A stretch of DNA of 64,000 bases from Vanilla planifolia (GCA_023846275.1 JAIUJO010000190.1:259085-323084), one strand, 5' to 3'. Shown: positions 37,673-48,845, numbered from the stretch's first letter. The notes: generated from the sequence alone by a model not told the origin. A program made the numbers and translations.

Positions 37673-40600
37673 GTATAAGCATGTTTTTGTGTGCTTCTGG
37701 GAATGTGCACATGCATGTGGCTGTGCATGTGCAAGCATATGTGTTCGTGACAATGTGTGTTTTCATGTGTGTGAGTGTACATGCATCTATATGTCTATGT
37801 GTGCATGTGTGTGTGTGTATTTATGCATATAAGTGCATTATCATTTGTGTCTTTTTGTGCATGTTTGTGTTGGTGCTTATACATGTGTGTATGTTTATGT
37901 GTGTATGTCTACATGTGTCTGTGTCAATACATGTGTGGATGGGTTTGTGGGTGCATGTGTGCGGATGCATGTGTGTGCATATGAGCATGTGTGTAAGTGT
38001 GCATTCATGTGTGTGTGTACATGTGCATGTGAATGTATGTCCATGTGTAAGTGTTTGTGCATGCGCTTGCATGTGTATTTGTGTGAGTGTGTGTGCATGT
38101 GTGTATGTCCGTCTGTGTGTGTCTCTCGTATGTGTATGTGTGTGTGTGTGTCTATGTTTGTATGTTTGTGTGTGAGCATATTTGTATGAGTGGATGTAGG
38201 TGTAGGTGTGTGTGCATGCCCGTATGCATGTGTACTTGAGTGTGTGTGTGTATTTGTGCAGGCATCTGGGCTTGTGTGAATGTGTGTGTGTGTGTGTGTG
38301 TCAAGCATGCATGTTTGTGTGTGTGTATGTTATGTATCTATATTTTTGAAAGTGTTCTTGTGGCTATAAGAATGCACATAATTGTGCGCATGTGTCAATG
38401 TATGTATGTCTTTTTTATATAAGTAGAAACATGTTTATATCTGTATGTGTGTGTTCATTCATTTATGTTGTGTATGTGTGTGTTCGTGCATGTGCATATG
38501 TGTTTGTGTTTGCATGTGCATGTATGTGACTGTCCATGTGCGTGATCATGCTTATGTGTGTGTGTCTGTATTTGTATTTCAGTAGATTAACAAGTGCATG
38601 CATGTCCAAGTATGTGTCTATGCATACTTGTGTGTGTGTTAACATGTCCTCATATGTGTCGTATGTCGTGTGCATGTGCGTGTGTGCTTATGTGTGTGCA
38701 TGTATGCTTGCATGTGTGTGTGAATATGCATGTGTGCATGTGTGCATGTGTGTGAATGCATTCTTGCATGCATGTGTGTGTTCATTTGTATTTGTCTATC
38801 TGTTTTTATGTGCATATACACATGTGTGCATGTGTGGCTATGTCTGTGTGTATGTGTGTGCATGTGCACATCCATGTGCACAAATGACTTTATGTGTGTT
38901 TTTGTGGGTCTCTATGTGCATTTTTGTGTGCATATATGTATGTGTTTATTTGCATACATCTATGTAAGTGAATATAACAAGGTATGTGCATGGGTTTGTG
39001 TATGTATATGTGGATGTATTTGTGTGAATGTGTGACCATGTTGATGTGTGTGTGTGTATATGTGCACATATGTATGTGCGTGCTTGCATGTGCAGATTTT
39101 TTTACATGTATGTGCACGTCTGTGTGTGCACTGTGTGTATGTAAGTGTCTGTATGGTCATATGTGTATGTGTACATGTGTGCATGTGCATGTGTGCCTTG
39201 TGCATGTATATGTGCATGTGTGCATGTGTGAATGCATGTATGTGTGTGTTTGTGCATGTGTAGTTGTGTTTGTTTATGTGCATCTATGTGAACATGTGTA
39301 TGGCTGTGAGAGTATGTGTGTGTGTACATGTGTGTATATATATGTGTTTGTGTGTATGTGCATGTGCATGCATGTGTGCTTTTCTATGTGCATGTGCATG
39401 TGTGTTTTTGTATATATGCGTGTGGACATATTTGTGTGTGTGCATACGTGCATGCTTATGTGCATGTGTGTGTGTATTTGTGTATGTGTGCATGAGTGTG
39501 TGTAGGTGAGTTTGTATGCATGTGTGTGTGTTAATACAGGTGTGTTGGTGCATGTATGTTTGTGTGTTGTATGTGTGTATATGTGTTTATGTGTGTGTGC
39601 ATTTATGTATGTGTGTTTGGTGTGCTTGTACGTATGCATGCAGGTTCATGTGTGAGCATGTGCATTAGTGAATGTGTATGCATGTGTGATTATGGGTGCA
39701 TGCATGTGCTTGAAGGTGCTTTTATGTGTGCATGTGAGTGTGTGTCTGGCAATGTATGTGTGTGTTTGTGTCTACTTGTGCATGCATGTGTTTGTCAGTG
39801 TGCATTTTTGTGTGGGGTTGCTTCAAAAGGTGTGTATATGTGTGCATGCATACATGTGTACGTGCATGGCTGTATATATATGTAGGTAAATGTTTGTTTG
39901 TGTGCATGAGGGCACATGTGTGTGTACAAGTGCATGTGCATGTGTGTGTGTGTGTTCATGTGTGTGTGTGTGTTCATTTGTGTGCATGAGGGCACATGTG
40001 TGTTCATGTGCATGCATGTACATGTGTGTGTTTGTCAAAGCATGCATACACAGGTGTCTTTTGTGTCTAAGTGCACATGTGTACATCCTCTTTTTTGTTT
40101 GTGCAAGTGTGTATGTGCATTTATGTACATGCATGAGTGTGTGTGTGTTTGCTTATCTATGCATGTACTTCTATATGTCTCTATGTGTAGGTTCACATGA
40201 CCATGTGCATGTGCATGTGTGTGTAGGTGTGTGCATGTGCATGTGCATGTGTGTATACCTATGTTTTTGTGTGCTTGTTTGCACTTGTGCATGTGTTCAT
40301 CTTTGTGTGTTTACACTCACATCTTTATGCATGTGTGTATGTGCAAGTGTGTATATGTGTGTGTTTTTGCATGTACCTATATGTGTGCACATAATTATGT
40401 GGATGCATATGAGTCAAGATGCATGTGTCCATGTGTGCTTATGTATATGTATGCTTGTGTGTGAGTGTTAATGTGCATGTGTATTTATTTGGATGCATGT
40501 CTGTATGGGTGGTGCATGTGGCTATAGGCATGCATGTGTGTATGTGGGAGTGGGTATGCCTATGTGAATAGTGTGTAGACATATGCATATGTGTGCATGT

Positions 40601-42098
40601 GTTTGTGTGCAAAGTTATGCATGCATATGTTTGTGTGTCTGTCCTTATGTGTGTGAGGAGGTGTCTACCTGAGACTATGTGTGCGTGTGCATGCATGCAT
40701 GCTGGTGTGTGTATGTGTGTGCAAATTATTATGTGTGCACATGCACACATGTGAGCATGTGTTTTTTGTGTGCATGTATGTATGTTCATGTGTATGGATG
40801 TATGTATATGTGTGTGTGTCTATGCATGTGCATGTGTATGCACATGTGTGTGTGTTTGCACAAACACACATGTATGTGTGTGGGTGTACACCCCTGTCTA
40901 TCTTTATATGTATGTGCAAGTGTACATCCTCATATGGGTTTATGCATGTCTATATGCATGTGTGTGTGCATATGTATATCCATGTGTATGCATGAATATG
41001 TGTGTGTGTGTGTCTGTGTGTGCATGTGTGCACACTAGTGTACCCATGATTTCACATGTGTGTGTGTGTGCATGCATGTCTATGTATACATGTTCTTGTA
41101 TGTGAGTGTGCATGTGTGCAAGTGTGCATGTTCATATTTTTCTAATTGTGTGTGCATGTGCATGTATGTATGTGATTGTTTGTGTGCTTGTTAGTTTGTG
41201 TGCATGTGCATCAATGCATGTCTATGTGTTTGTCTATGTGTTTGTGTGTGCATGAGTCTTTGTGCTTGTGCATGCACGTGTGTGTATGCATTTATACTAG
41301 TGTGAATGTGTATCTCTATGCACCCATACGAGTGTGTGGCTTATGTGTGTGCATCCGTGTGTATGTGTCCATATGTGTACGTTTACATGCGTGTGTGTTC
41401 ACACATACATGTGTGTATACGTGTGCAGGTGCACGTTCTTGTGTTTGTGTGTATGTATGTGCACATCTGTGTGTAAAGGTGTGCATACCAATGTGTATGT
41501 AGGTGTGCATTGTGTTTGTGTGTGGATTTATGCTCTTGGATGTGCTTTTGTGTCGTGTATGAGCATGTGCTTTGTGGGTGTATGTGCATGTGTGTGAATC
41601 TGTCTATGCATAAGGGTTTGTTTGTGCATTTGTTTGTGCATGTGCATGCATGTCTAAGTTTGTGTGAGTGTGTATTTCTGTCTTTGCATGCTTGTGTGTA
41701 GATTGTTCATGTGAGTATATGCATGTGTTTGCAGGTGTGTCTATTCTTACATGCACATCCATCTGTGTATGTATGTGTGTTCATGCGTATGTGCTCGTGT
41801 CATTGCAATTACGTCTTTTTTGCATTTATGTGCTTGTGCATGTGTTTGGGTGTGCATGTGTCCATGTATGCGTATGTTTTTGCACATTTGTGTCTTCGTG
41901 TGTGCACGTATATGTACATGTGTACTTGTAAGTGTGCATGCTTACAAGTGCATGTGTATATGCTTGTGCCTTTGTACATGTTTGCGCATCTTTATGTGTG
42001 TGCATGTGTCTATATGCATGAGTGTGCATGTGTCTAAGTATGCATGTGAGCGTGTATGTATGTGTGTGTGCATATGTATCAGCCTGTATGTGTGTGTA
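37660..42098 (+). repeat. TG/CATG-rich degenerate simple-sequence block, left part
   Basis: About 4.4 kb of alternating pyrimidine-purine sequence built from TGTG, TGCATG, TATG and TGTATG words, with no fixed period. The plus strand is rich in T and G throughout. Local copies exist: TGTGCATGAGGGCACATGTG at 39,901-39,920 recurs at 39,981-40,000, 80 bp later. There are few stop codons in any frame, so long Cys/Val/Met-rich (plus) and His/Thr-rich (minus) frames appear, such as 37,654-38,175, 38,984-39,505 and 39,890-40,471; they overlap each other in several frames and are not genes. Alternating TG/CA tracts are known to favour Z-DNA in general; whether this block does so is inference. Confidence 0.9.
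39901..40000 (+). repeat. Local 80-bp direct repeat in the TG block
   Basis: A 20-base word containing ATGAGGGCACATG is present at 39,901-39,920 and exactly again at 39,981-40,000. It shows that the block grows partly by duplicating segments of tens of bases. Confidence 0.75.
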
Positions 42099-42103
42099 CT
42101 TAT
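42099..42103. repeat. Target-site duplication, left, copia-type element
   Basis: CTTAT directly before the TGATGTAACC terminus; repeated exactly at 48841-48845. TG-block sequence lies on the outer side of both copies. Confidence 0.88.
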
Positions 42104-42314
42104 TGATGTAACCTTTGTCAAGCTAATGCACTAAATTGTTGGTTAATTCTCCTTTTAAACTTTTTGTTATTTTTAAAATTCTTCCTTAAATGAAATTTGG
42201 CACAATCATACGACTCTTGATCTAATAATTTTTATAGTAAATAAAAAATTTATAGTTTTAAAAATGATTTTCAATAACATGGTTTATGCCTAATAAAAAT
42301 AATTTTGATACATT

Positions 42315-42318
<4 letters not shown>

Positions 42319-42366
<48 letters not shown>
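42319..42366. repeat. (AT)24 microsatellite inside the 3' LTR
   Basis: Uninterrupted AT dinucleotide run, absent from the same place in the 5' LTR near 46,765, so it expanded after insertion. Confidence 0.95.
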
Positions 42367-42371
<5 letters not shown>

Positions 42372-43074
42372 ATAATTATTAAATAGGAGATATCATAAAT
42401 TAAATTAATAATAAAGAAATTAAAATTGATAAGAGATTTTAAGTGATTTGGCCTAACTTAGGCCTACAACCAACCCAAATCAACCCAATGAAGATTTTAT
42501 TAATGAAGCCACTCTCTTTTGCCATAGTAAGTAGAGATAAATTACAAACCACATTGTTTCAACATAACATGTAAGGGTTTACCATCATAATCTCAATTAT
42601 AAAATCTTGTAATATTAAAAAAATAGAGAACAATAAGTAACCACAATGTTTTATTATTCACTTGTAAAAACATATATGATAAAAATATATGCATTATGAT
42701 ATCAAAATATAAATGTGTATATGAAAAAGGTTGAAACAATCTAAATGACTTAGCTTTGAAATATTAAATGTAAACGACTTATCAATATACACTAGCATAA
42801 CTAAAAAAATAGAATTAATAAAGACCTTGCTTTAATACAATCTTTTTTAAAAAAATAAAAGAAAGAATAAAGGGATAAATAATTATCTTTAGAGAAGTCA
42901 CCAGCAAGATGTGAAATCAAAGAAACTTTTGAAACAAGAAAGAGAAATGAAGAGTTGCAAGCATTACTCCAATAAAGGCATAAAAATCCAATTGCAATTT
43001 TTTGTTTTGCATCTTCTCTTTCAAAACTATTGACATAACTAAGTTAAAATCACCAATATTCCAAATCTTCCTCT

Positions 43075-43087
43075 TTTTATATTAGAA
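43075..43087 (-). promoter_or_regulatory. Sense LTR TATA box, 3' LTR
   Basis: CTAATATAAAAAG on minus; the 5' LTR has CTAATATAAATTAAG at 47,453-47,467. This puts U3 at about 1.4 kb. Confidence 0.45.
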
Positions 43088-43259
43088 TATTTTATACAAA
43101 AATAGAAATTTTTTTACAACAAGAAAGGGTCACCTAAAATTATCATTGTATTTTTGCATTCAAAAAAAAAAATAACTTTCTAAAATGCTAACTATGAGTA
43201 AGGTTTGATGAGAATATTGAATAAAGGAACTAGATATATTCTAAGGGGGATTTGATCAA

Positions 43260-43610
43260 GATCATTAGATCCTGCATGCTGCATGGACGATGTTAATGTG
43301 CAAGAGCACTATTTAAAAAGTTGGAGATGATCTTAACCATTCGATCAGGCTTTACAAGTGGACAAAAAGATGAAATGCCGTATTCATAAATGTAGATAAG
43401 ATCTTAGCCGTTTGATCAAGTTTTATAGATGAACAATAAGGTGAAGATTACTGTTAAAATGATGAAGTTGATCTTATCCATTTATTCAAGCCTGTTAGAT
43501 GAATGATTAGATGGAATCTATTATTCACAAAAGTTTACATGATCTAGACCATTTAATCATAAAAACATGGAATTAGATGACACAAGTTCACTTCTATTTT
43601 GGAAGCAAAA
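43260..43610 (+). repeat. Five ~70-bp subrepeats in U3 of the 3' LTR
   Basis: A GATC(T)T..CC(A/G)TTxGATCA(A/G)G core recurs at 43260, 43329, 43400, 43470 and 43541, i.e. every 69-71 bp. Decayed counterparts are in the 5' LTR (around 47,683-47,890), and similar CCGTTGGATC words lie in LTR-1 at 8818-8826 and 8877-8885. U3 tandem repeats of this kind often act as enhancers in plant LTRs; that role is inference here. Confidence 0.65.
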
Positions 43611-43624
43611 AAAGCTGAACTTTA

Positions 43625-43667
43625 GTCTTACATCGCAAGCTTGTATACAATGTTTAGTATTTATAAT
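43625..43667 (+). promoter_or_regulatory. Antisense snRNA-type promoter (USE + TATA), 3' LTR
   Basis: GTCTTACATCG at 43625-43635 (nine of eleven bases of RTCCCACATCG), a 24-bp gap, then TTTATAAT at 43660-43667. From there to 44023 there is no TTTT although the region is AT-rich; T7 follows at 44024-44030. Transcription would run antisense to the element. If it did not stop at the T-run it would produce RNA antisense to the gag remnant. Confidence 0.42.
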
Positions 43668-44515
43668 GCTTCCTCCGTACGTAAAGGTTAGCCTAGTTGG
43701 ATTGGCCACCCCTAGTGTTGTTAGGAAGTAATGACCCAAGTCACCTGTGCATATATTTACTTGTTTGATCTAACCTAATACAATTACTTAATGCTTCATG
43801 ACTCTGTCCTCACTCATTATGCCTAAGCCAATTCAGGAGTTATTTCTTGACTTGATTTAATCCAACTCACATGCAGAATTATGCCATGAGTGAGACTTGA
43901 CTTGACCTAATTTCATTCACCCTCTCTTATAACCTATAGCTCCTTAAGACCTATTGCCTAGCAACAATTAAAAGCACTCGATGTGGGCCTTTGGGCTTTA
44001 TCGAGTGTGGGTGGTTATGCCAATTTTTTTATGCCACCTTTAGAATATTTATTTTCTTTAACTTAAGAAAATTATAGCTATTAAAATAAATAAAATATTT
44101 TTGTAAATACTAAGATAACAATGTGCAAGAAATTAATGATCATACAAGTGAATGAATTATGTTACACAACTAATTGTGTCATATGTAAATAAATAATATG
44201 ATAAACAATCAAACTAATAGATGTTTTCGAGATGGACTCTTGATGGTTAGCTACACCACCAGGAATTTGACTAACAACACCTTGATATCCCATTTAAGCC
44301 ATAGTTGTCGCATGGCCACCATCGCTGCATGACATTGCTTCACTTGTGGATTATTTCATGAGATATTTAACAATAACTGCCCCAATGGTTTAGCACTAAA
44401 TTCTCCTCCTCTTGTAACCAATCAATTAACTAATCATAATTAAGAACAATATGTGTTTGTGAAAGGTTTCAATAAATAATGATTTGGGAAAAAGAATCTC
44501 ATATTGTTACAAGCA

Positions 44516-45094
44516 CTATTGCATTTCAAAATTCATCTACAATAAGAAGGATTAATAAAAAATAATTTATCAAATTTCCTCTATCATTTTCAAGAAGTAT
44601 TTAGGTTTTACATTACTTGTGTCCTTAATTTCCATCAAATCCTTAAAGAGCTTAACATGCATGAGCATTACCTATCACATTAAGCTCTATGTTGAATTCT
44701 TACAAATTTTATCTCTAGAATTCAAAACTTACATCACTCCAAAAACCATTTTCACTTACTTCACATATAATCATTAATTCAATAAAATTCACATGACTTT
44801 AAAATATATTGATATATCTTATATCAAAAACTTAATAATCAAAGTACAAGATCATATTGATTTAGTTCTTCATGATAACAAATCAAAAAACAACATAAAT
44901 CTTTATATTCTCATCTTCTTAAAACTCTTCCACATAAGTTAACATTTGAAATTCAAGATACATATTGAAACATGACCTATTTAATTTCCATAAAGTGATA
45001 TTAAATATTTATAGCAAAGCTACTATGGAGATTAAATTGTTTACCCCAAAAATAATGCCCACACATATTTTACGAATAAGTGACATGCAAATTC
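44516..45094 (-). other. Interior of copia-type element, no recognisable domain
   Basis: About 580 bp between the 3' LTR and the gag/protease remnant. AT-rich, stops in all frames. In the order of a copia polyprotein this should be protease onward, but I can match nothing. No convincing polypurine tract is seen next to the 3' LTR. Confidence 0.5.
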
Positions 45095-46431
45095 AAAAGG
45101 CAAGGCCTGTCTCCACGTCATGATTATGGAAATAAACCAATACAAGTACATAAAATATAAATTTAGAAACATAAAATATCTTGGGTTCAATTATAATAGT
45201 GTGTGATTGAGGTGCTTTTATAAATGTATTTTTAAACACATTCTCTTATGAATGAATTCATATTTATCTTTCTTTAAATAGATTGATTCTCTAAACTGGC
45301 TATCATAAGAAATATTTCCATGCCTATCACAATAACTACATACAACTTAGGATTTTGCAAGAAAATAATTAGAATTTGAACTAGTATTACTTTTTTCATA
45401 TAGTTATATAATGAAGCATGTTTGTGAATATATGGAATATGATATCTTCTATTATCATTCACATGTAAATGTGAACATTCCAATCTATAATTTTTTAGTC
45501 ATATAAGATGTAAAATTATAACTTATAGTCACAAACTATTATTTCTATTCAAATGAGTAAAAGATAAAGCATGTACAGACACATATGAATATGTATAATA
45601 AATAAAAGTACATGAAGGCATACTAACAAACTTTTCTTTCAAATCATTTAACTCTCTTTCTATCAAACCAATATTTACTACTTTTTCTTTTAAAATACCA
45701 TTTTCTTTTCTTAAAAAATATTTTCACATTTCAAAGAATTAATACATGAACTGCTTGAGGCCAAAGATGTCTGACATTCATAACTTTACTTTATAAGGTA
45801 ATTAAACAAGTTGCATGCATAAGTAAAATATTTTGAAATAGTTCTTCTATAACATTAAGCTCATTACATTATCTTTTTAATAAGTAAACATGATGGTCTT
45901 ATTTGTCATGTTTCCCTTTAAGTTTAGCATACATCTTATTCAATTTCTTATGCTCAACTATAAATTCATCAAAAGCAATAGTCTATTCATCATCACTAAT
46001 AATGTGATTATCACTATTAGAAGAAGAAATATGTTACACACCTTAGAATGAAGAGCTTACTTTTGAGGTGCTTAAAGCTTCTTTCTTCTTCTTTATCTAT
46101 TTCATTTTCTTTTGATTTCCCAATTTCATCTTATCTTGGGTAAGAAATACAACATATTTATCATATAAATTCTCTTGTTTGTATATAACATCAGAATAAG
46201 CTTTTAGATGACAAATCCTTATACCAATTTATTGAGAGAAAATAAAATAAAGTTAACTCATTCTTTTAGCAATTCTTTGCCTTAAACTTCTAGATTATTC
46301 ATTCAAAATATTTGAAACAATAAATGATTTTAAAATAAAAACTATAAATCAATATTAACATTTATAATAAAACATTTAAAATTATTTGCCCATAAAGAAA
46401 AATTTTGACCTTCAAACATTGGTGGATCCAT
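45095..46431 (-). pseudogene. Decayed copia-type gag, possibly with the start of protease
   Basis: Minus strand, first codon at 46431, about 90 nt after the primer site. The first frame reads MDPPMFEGQNFSLWANN and stops after 28 residues; P-F-x-G-x-N-F-x-x-W is the usual opening of copia Gag (DUF4219/UBN2 type). Lys-rich and Ser/Asp-rich stretches (for example NSDNHIISDDE near 46,010, then AFDEFIVEHKKLNKMYAKLK) resemble the linker and coiled part of Gag. A zinc-knuckle relic CSYCDRHGNISYDS lies at 45340-45299: it keeps the first two Cys of C-x2-C-x4-H-x4-C but has lost the His and the last Cys. At about 45,128-45,095 the bases resemble a decayed RHMTGD-coding stretch next to the copia protease site, which I hold only as possible. 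Many stops and frameshifts; not functional. Gag would package the RNA of the element. Confidence 0.68.
45299..45340 (-). pseudogene. Zinc-knuckle relic of the Gag pseudogene
   Basis: TGT AGT TAT TGT ... reads C-S-Y-C-D-R-H-G-N-I-S-Y-D-S; the family pattern is C-x2-C-x3-G-H-x4-C. The H and final C positions have become N and S, so zinc binding is lost. The frame differs from that of the Gag start, showing frameshifts between them. Confidence 0.6.
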
Positions 46432-46522
46432 GTAGTTTACAATATAAATAATAATTCACTTCATAACCGGAAATGAAAAAGATGGGATCTACTTTTGGAA
46501 ATTTCATACGTCGATGTAACTC

Positions 46523-46534
46523 ATTCTGATACCA
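46523..46534 (-). promoter_or_regulatory. Primer-binding site (initiator tRNA-Met)
   Basis: TGGTATCAGA followed by AT on minus, two bases (AA) after the 5' LTR. The first ten bases equal the usual plant PBS TGGTATCAGAGC, complementary to the 3' end of initiator tRNA-Met. It fixes the element's orientation and the inner LTR edge. Confidence 0.88.
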
Positions 46535-47452
46535 TTTTATGTAATGTGTACCAAGCCAATTCAGAAAAGAGGGGGTGAATTATGCCTTTAATAATTTTAC
46601 CAATTTTTAAAAATTTTTAAAAAAAATTTAGAAATCTTAAAATCATTCACTTATTAATATTTTTGAAAAAATGATAAAAAAGAAAATAAATATTTTTTAG
46701 TTCTAAAAAAAATTTTCAATAAGATGTTTATACATTATAAAAATAATTTTGATAATTTTTTTATATATAACTTTTAATTAAATATTATTAAGTGTAATAT
46801 CATAAATTATATAATAATAAAGAAAAAAAGTAGCAAGGAATTTTTAAGTAGTTTGGCCTAACTCATGCCTACATCCACCATAGTCAAACCAACCAAGATT
46901 TCACTAACAAAACTAATCTTTATCATAATAGTTAGAGCTAACTGTTACATTCCATATTATTTTATCGTGATAGTTATGGGTTCACCATAAAAATTTCAAT
47001 TATAAAAGCTTACAATATTTAAACACAACACAAAATAATAATTAACTATAACATATCACTATTCACTTATAAAAGAATATATGGCACAAGTCTTGGATTA
47101 AAATGTTAGAATATAAGTGCACCTAAGAAAGTGTTTAAAAAAATCTAAAGGACATAGTTTTAAAATATTAAATCTAAAAGATTTATTAATATATAATGAC
47201 ATTATTAAGAAAAATGAAATCAAAAAAGGTCATACTTTAATATGATCTTTTCTAAAAACAAATAAAAAAGGAAGAAAAAAATAAATTATCAATTATAAAG
47301 AAGCCTCAAAGAAGATGTGCAACAAAAAATTGCTAAAGAAAGAGAAAAAATGAGTTACAGACACAGCTCTAACAAAGGAAACAAAATCGAATTATAATTA
47401 ATGGTTTTGCACCTCCTCTTCCTAAAATATTGATGTAACTACTAAGGTTTCT

Positions 47453-47467
47453 TAATTTATATTAGAA
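47453..47467 (-). promoter_or_regulatory. Sense LTR TATA box, 5' LTR
   Basis: CTAATATAAATTAAG on minus, aligned with 43075-43087 in the 3' LTR. As the 5' LTR copy, this would be the one that drives the element's genomic RNA towards lower coordinates. Confidence 0.45.
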
Positions 47468-47955
47468 TATTTTAAAGAAAAATAAAAATCATTTAACAAC
47501 TATAAAGGGTCATCTAAATTTGTTATTACATTTTAGCATTCAAAAGAAAATCAAGCACCTTTCTAGAGCACTAATTACGAGTGGTAACAATGATCATCAT
47601 CCAATCTAGGTGAAAAAAATAGGAGTTGCTCAGTCATAATGCTAAATAAAGGTCTAGAACTGATCCAAGAAATATTTAATTTAGATCCTTAGATCATGCA
47701 TGCTAGGTGGATAGTGTTGATGCACAAAGGTGGAGTCCATCTTAATTGTACAACTGAGCTTTATAGATGGATGGCTAAACAAAATGCACAGTTCACAAAT
47801 GTGGAGAAGATCTCAACCATGTAATTAGGTTTTTATGGATGGATAGGATGATAAAAAAATACTATTCAAAATAGAAATCTTTTTCTTATATGCTTGATCA
47901 AGCTTATAAAATGAAAGCTTAGATGGAATCTATAGTTCATAAGGCATAATTTTAA

Positions 47956-47998
47956 GTCCAACATCACAAGCTTGTGTATGACATTTGGAATTTATAAT
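47956..47998 (+). promoter_or_regulatory. Antisense snRNA-type promoter (USE + TATA), 5' LTR
   Basis: GTCCAACATCA at 47956-47966, a 24-bp gap, TTTATAAT at 47991-47998. The gap equals that of the 3' LTR. The downstream unit is damaged: a TTTT occurs early at 48,051-48,054. Transcription would run outward into the TG block. Confidence 0.38.
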
Positions 47999-48840
47999 AC
48001 TTCCTCAATGAAAAAAGGTTTGCCTAATGGGTTAGTCCACCACTTAGTGCTTTTAGGAAGTAATGACCAAAGTCACCTATGCATATATTTATAAGTCTGA
48101 TTTATCCTAATCCCAATATTTAACACTTCATGAGTTTGTCCTAACTCGTTATCCTAAGCTAGTTTAGAAGTTATTCCTTGACCTGATATAATCCGAGCAA
48201 CAAATGGAATTGTGTCATGCTTAAGACTTAGGCTTAACTCATTTTGGTTCACCATATCTCTTGACCCACTACTCCTTAAGCCTTATTGCTCAATAGTAGT
48301 TTGGGCCACTTAGCCCTACCCTTTGGGCTTGCCCATGTCTTGATGCTTAGGCCAATTCATTTTATTAGCAGTCCATTTAAATATTAATTTTTTTACTTAT
48401 AAATGTTTTTGTTGCTACTAAACAAATAAATTATTTTTTTAAGTACTAAAATAATAATGTGCTTGAAATTAATGATCATGCAAATGAATTAATAGTGTTA
48501 TGTAACCTAATTATTTCATCCATAAACAAGTGATAAGATAACCAATAAAAAAGTTGATATTTTAAATATATATTATTGATAGTTATTTACTCCACAAAGA
48601 TTGAATAATAGCTCCATGATATATCATTAAGCCATAACTATTGCATGGCCACCATCATTGGTTAAGATTGCCTCACTTATAGATTATTCCATAAGATATT
48701 TGGTCAAAACTCTCTAATTCATTGATCCTATAAAAGCTTGAAATGCATGACCTAAAAGTTACTTGACAAGACTATTAGAGAAATTAACACAATTATTTTA
48801 TTATCATCAAATAAAAAGTCTCAAAACAATTGGTACAACA

Positions 48841-48845
48841 CTTAT
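48841..48845. repeat. Target-site duplication, right, copia-type element
   Basis: CTTAT, exact copy of 42099-42103; TG-block sequence (GTAGGTGCATGTG) resumes at once. Confidence 0.88.

Larger units (their letters stand above)
42104..44515 (-). repeat. 3' LTR of the copia-type element
   Basis: Collinear with 46537-48840. Shared landmarks include TGTAA..TGTCAAGC..AAT near the left end, GATTTGGCCTAACTTAGGCC...AACCAACCC, the sense TATA near 43,080, 70-bp GATCTT subrepeats, the antisense USE/TATA, GGAAGTAATGACC, TTAATGATCATACAAGTGAATG and GCATGGCCACCATC. The right end is placed at 44511-44515 by aligning AAAAAGAATCTCATATTGTTACA with AAAAAGTCTCAAAACAATTGG in the other LTR; it is uncertain by some bases. 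An (AT)24 run makes it longer than the 5' LTR. Confidence 0.8.
42104..48840 (-). mobile_element. Degenerate copia-type LTR retrotransposon, 6737 bp, gag-only interior
   Basis: A structurally complete but decayed element that split the TG block. Outer ends are TG (42104) and CA (48840), with the exact 5-bp target duplication CTTAT on both sides. On the minus strand the order is 5' LTR 48840-46537, a 2-nt gap, primer-binding site TGGTATCAGA, an interior of about 2 kb and 3' LTR about 44515-42104. The interior keeps traces of Gag and perhaps the start of protease (45095-46431) but nothing recognisable of integrase, reverse transcriptase or RNase H, so it could not move by itself. Its size and content resemble non-autonomous plant elements with only gag; an internal deletion of a full copia element is equally possible. 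The two LTRs are strongly diverged by eye (indels and many substitutions), so the insertion is old, and the TG block is older still. Confidence 0.88.
46537..48840 (-). repeat. 5' LTR of the copia-type element
   Basis: 2304 bp. The inner end is TTATGTAATG (TG decayed to TT; compare TGATGTAACC in the 3' LTR) followed by AGAGGGGGTGAATT, the same U5 word as in solo LTR-1 and LTR-2. The outer end is GGTACAACA, comparable to GGTGTAACA of LTR-1. It shares with LTR-1 a segment AGTRGTTTGGCCTAACTCATGCCTACATCC, equivalent to GTGGTTCGACTC..GTCTACGTCC, so all five LTRs here belong to one broad lineage. Confidence 0.82.

Noticed and set aside
37895..38308. His/Thr-rich minus-strand open frames in the TG block
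   Set aside because: The mirror of the plus-strand artefact (CACACATG words). Not a histidine-rich protein: no start context, no conserved unit, frames continue in each other's phase.
44398..44416. TTCTCCTCCTCTTG as the complement of a polypurine tract, with TG start at 44,394
   Set aside because: Tempting as the end of the 3' LTR, but the following ~110 bp still align with the last ~110 bp of the 5' LTR (AATTAAGAACAATAT, AAAAAGAATCTCA), so the LTR end lies near 44,515. I keep some doubt.
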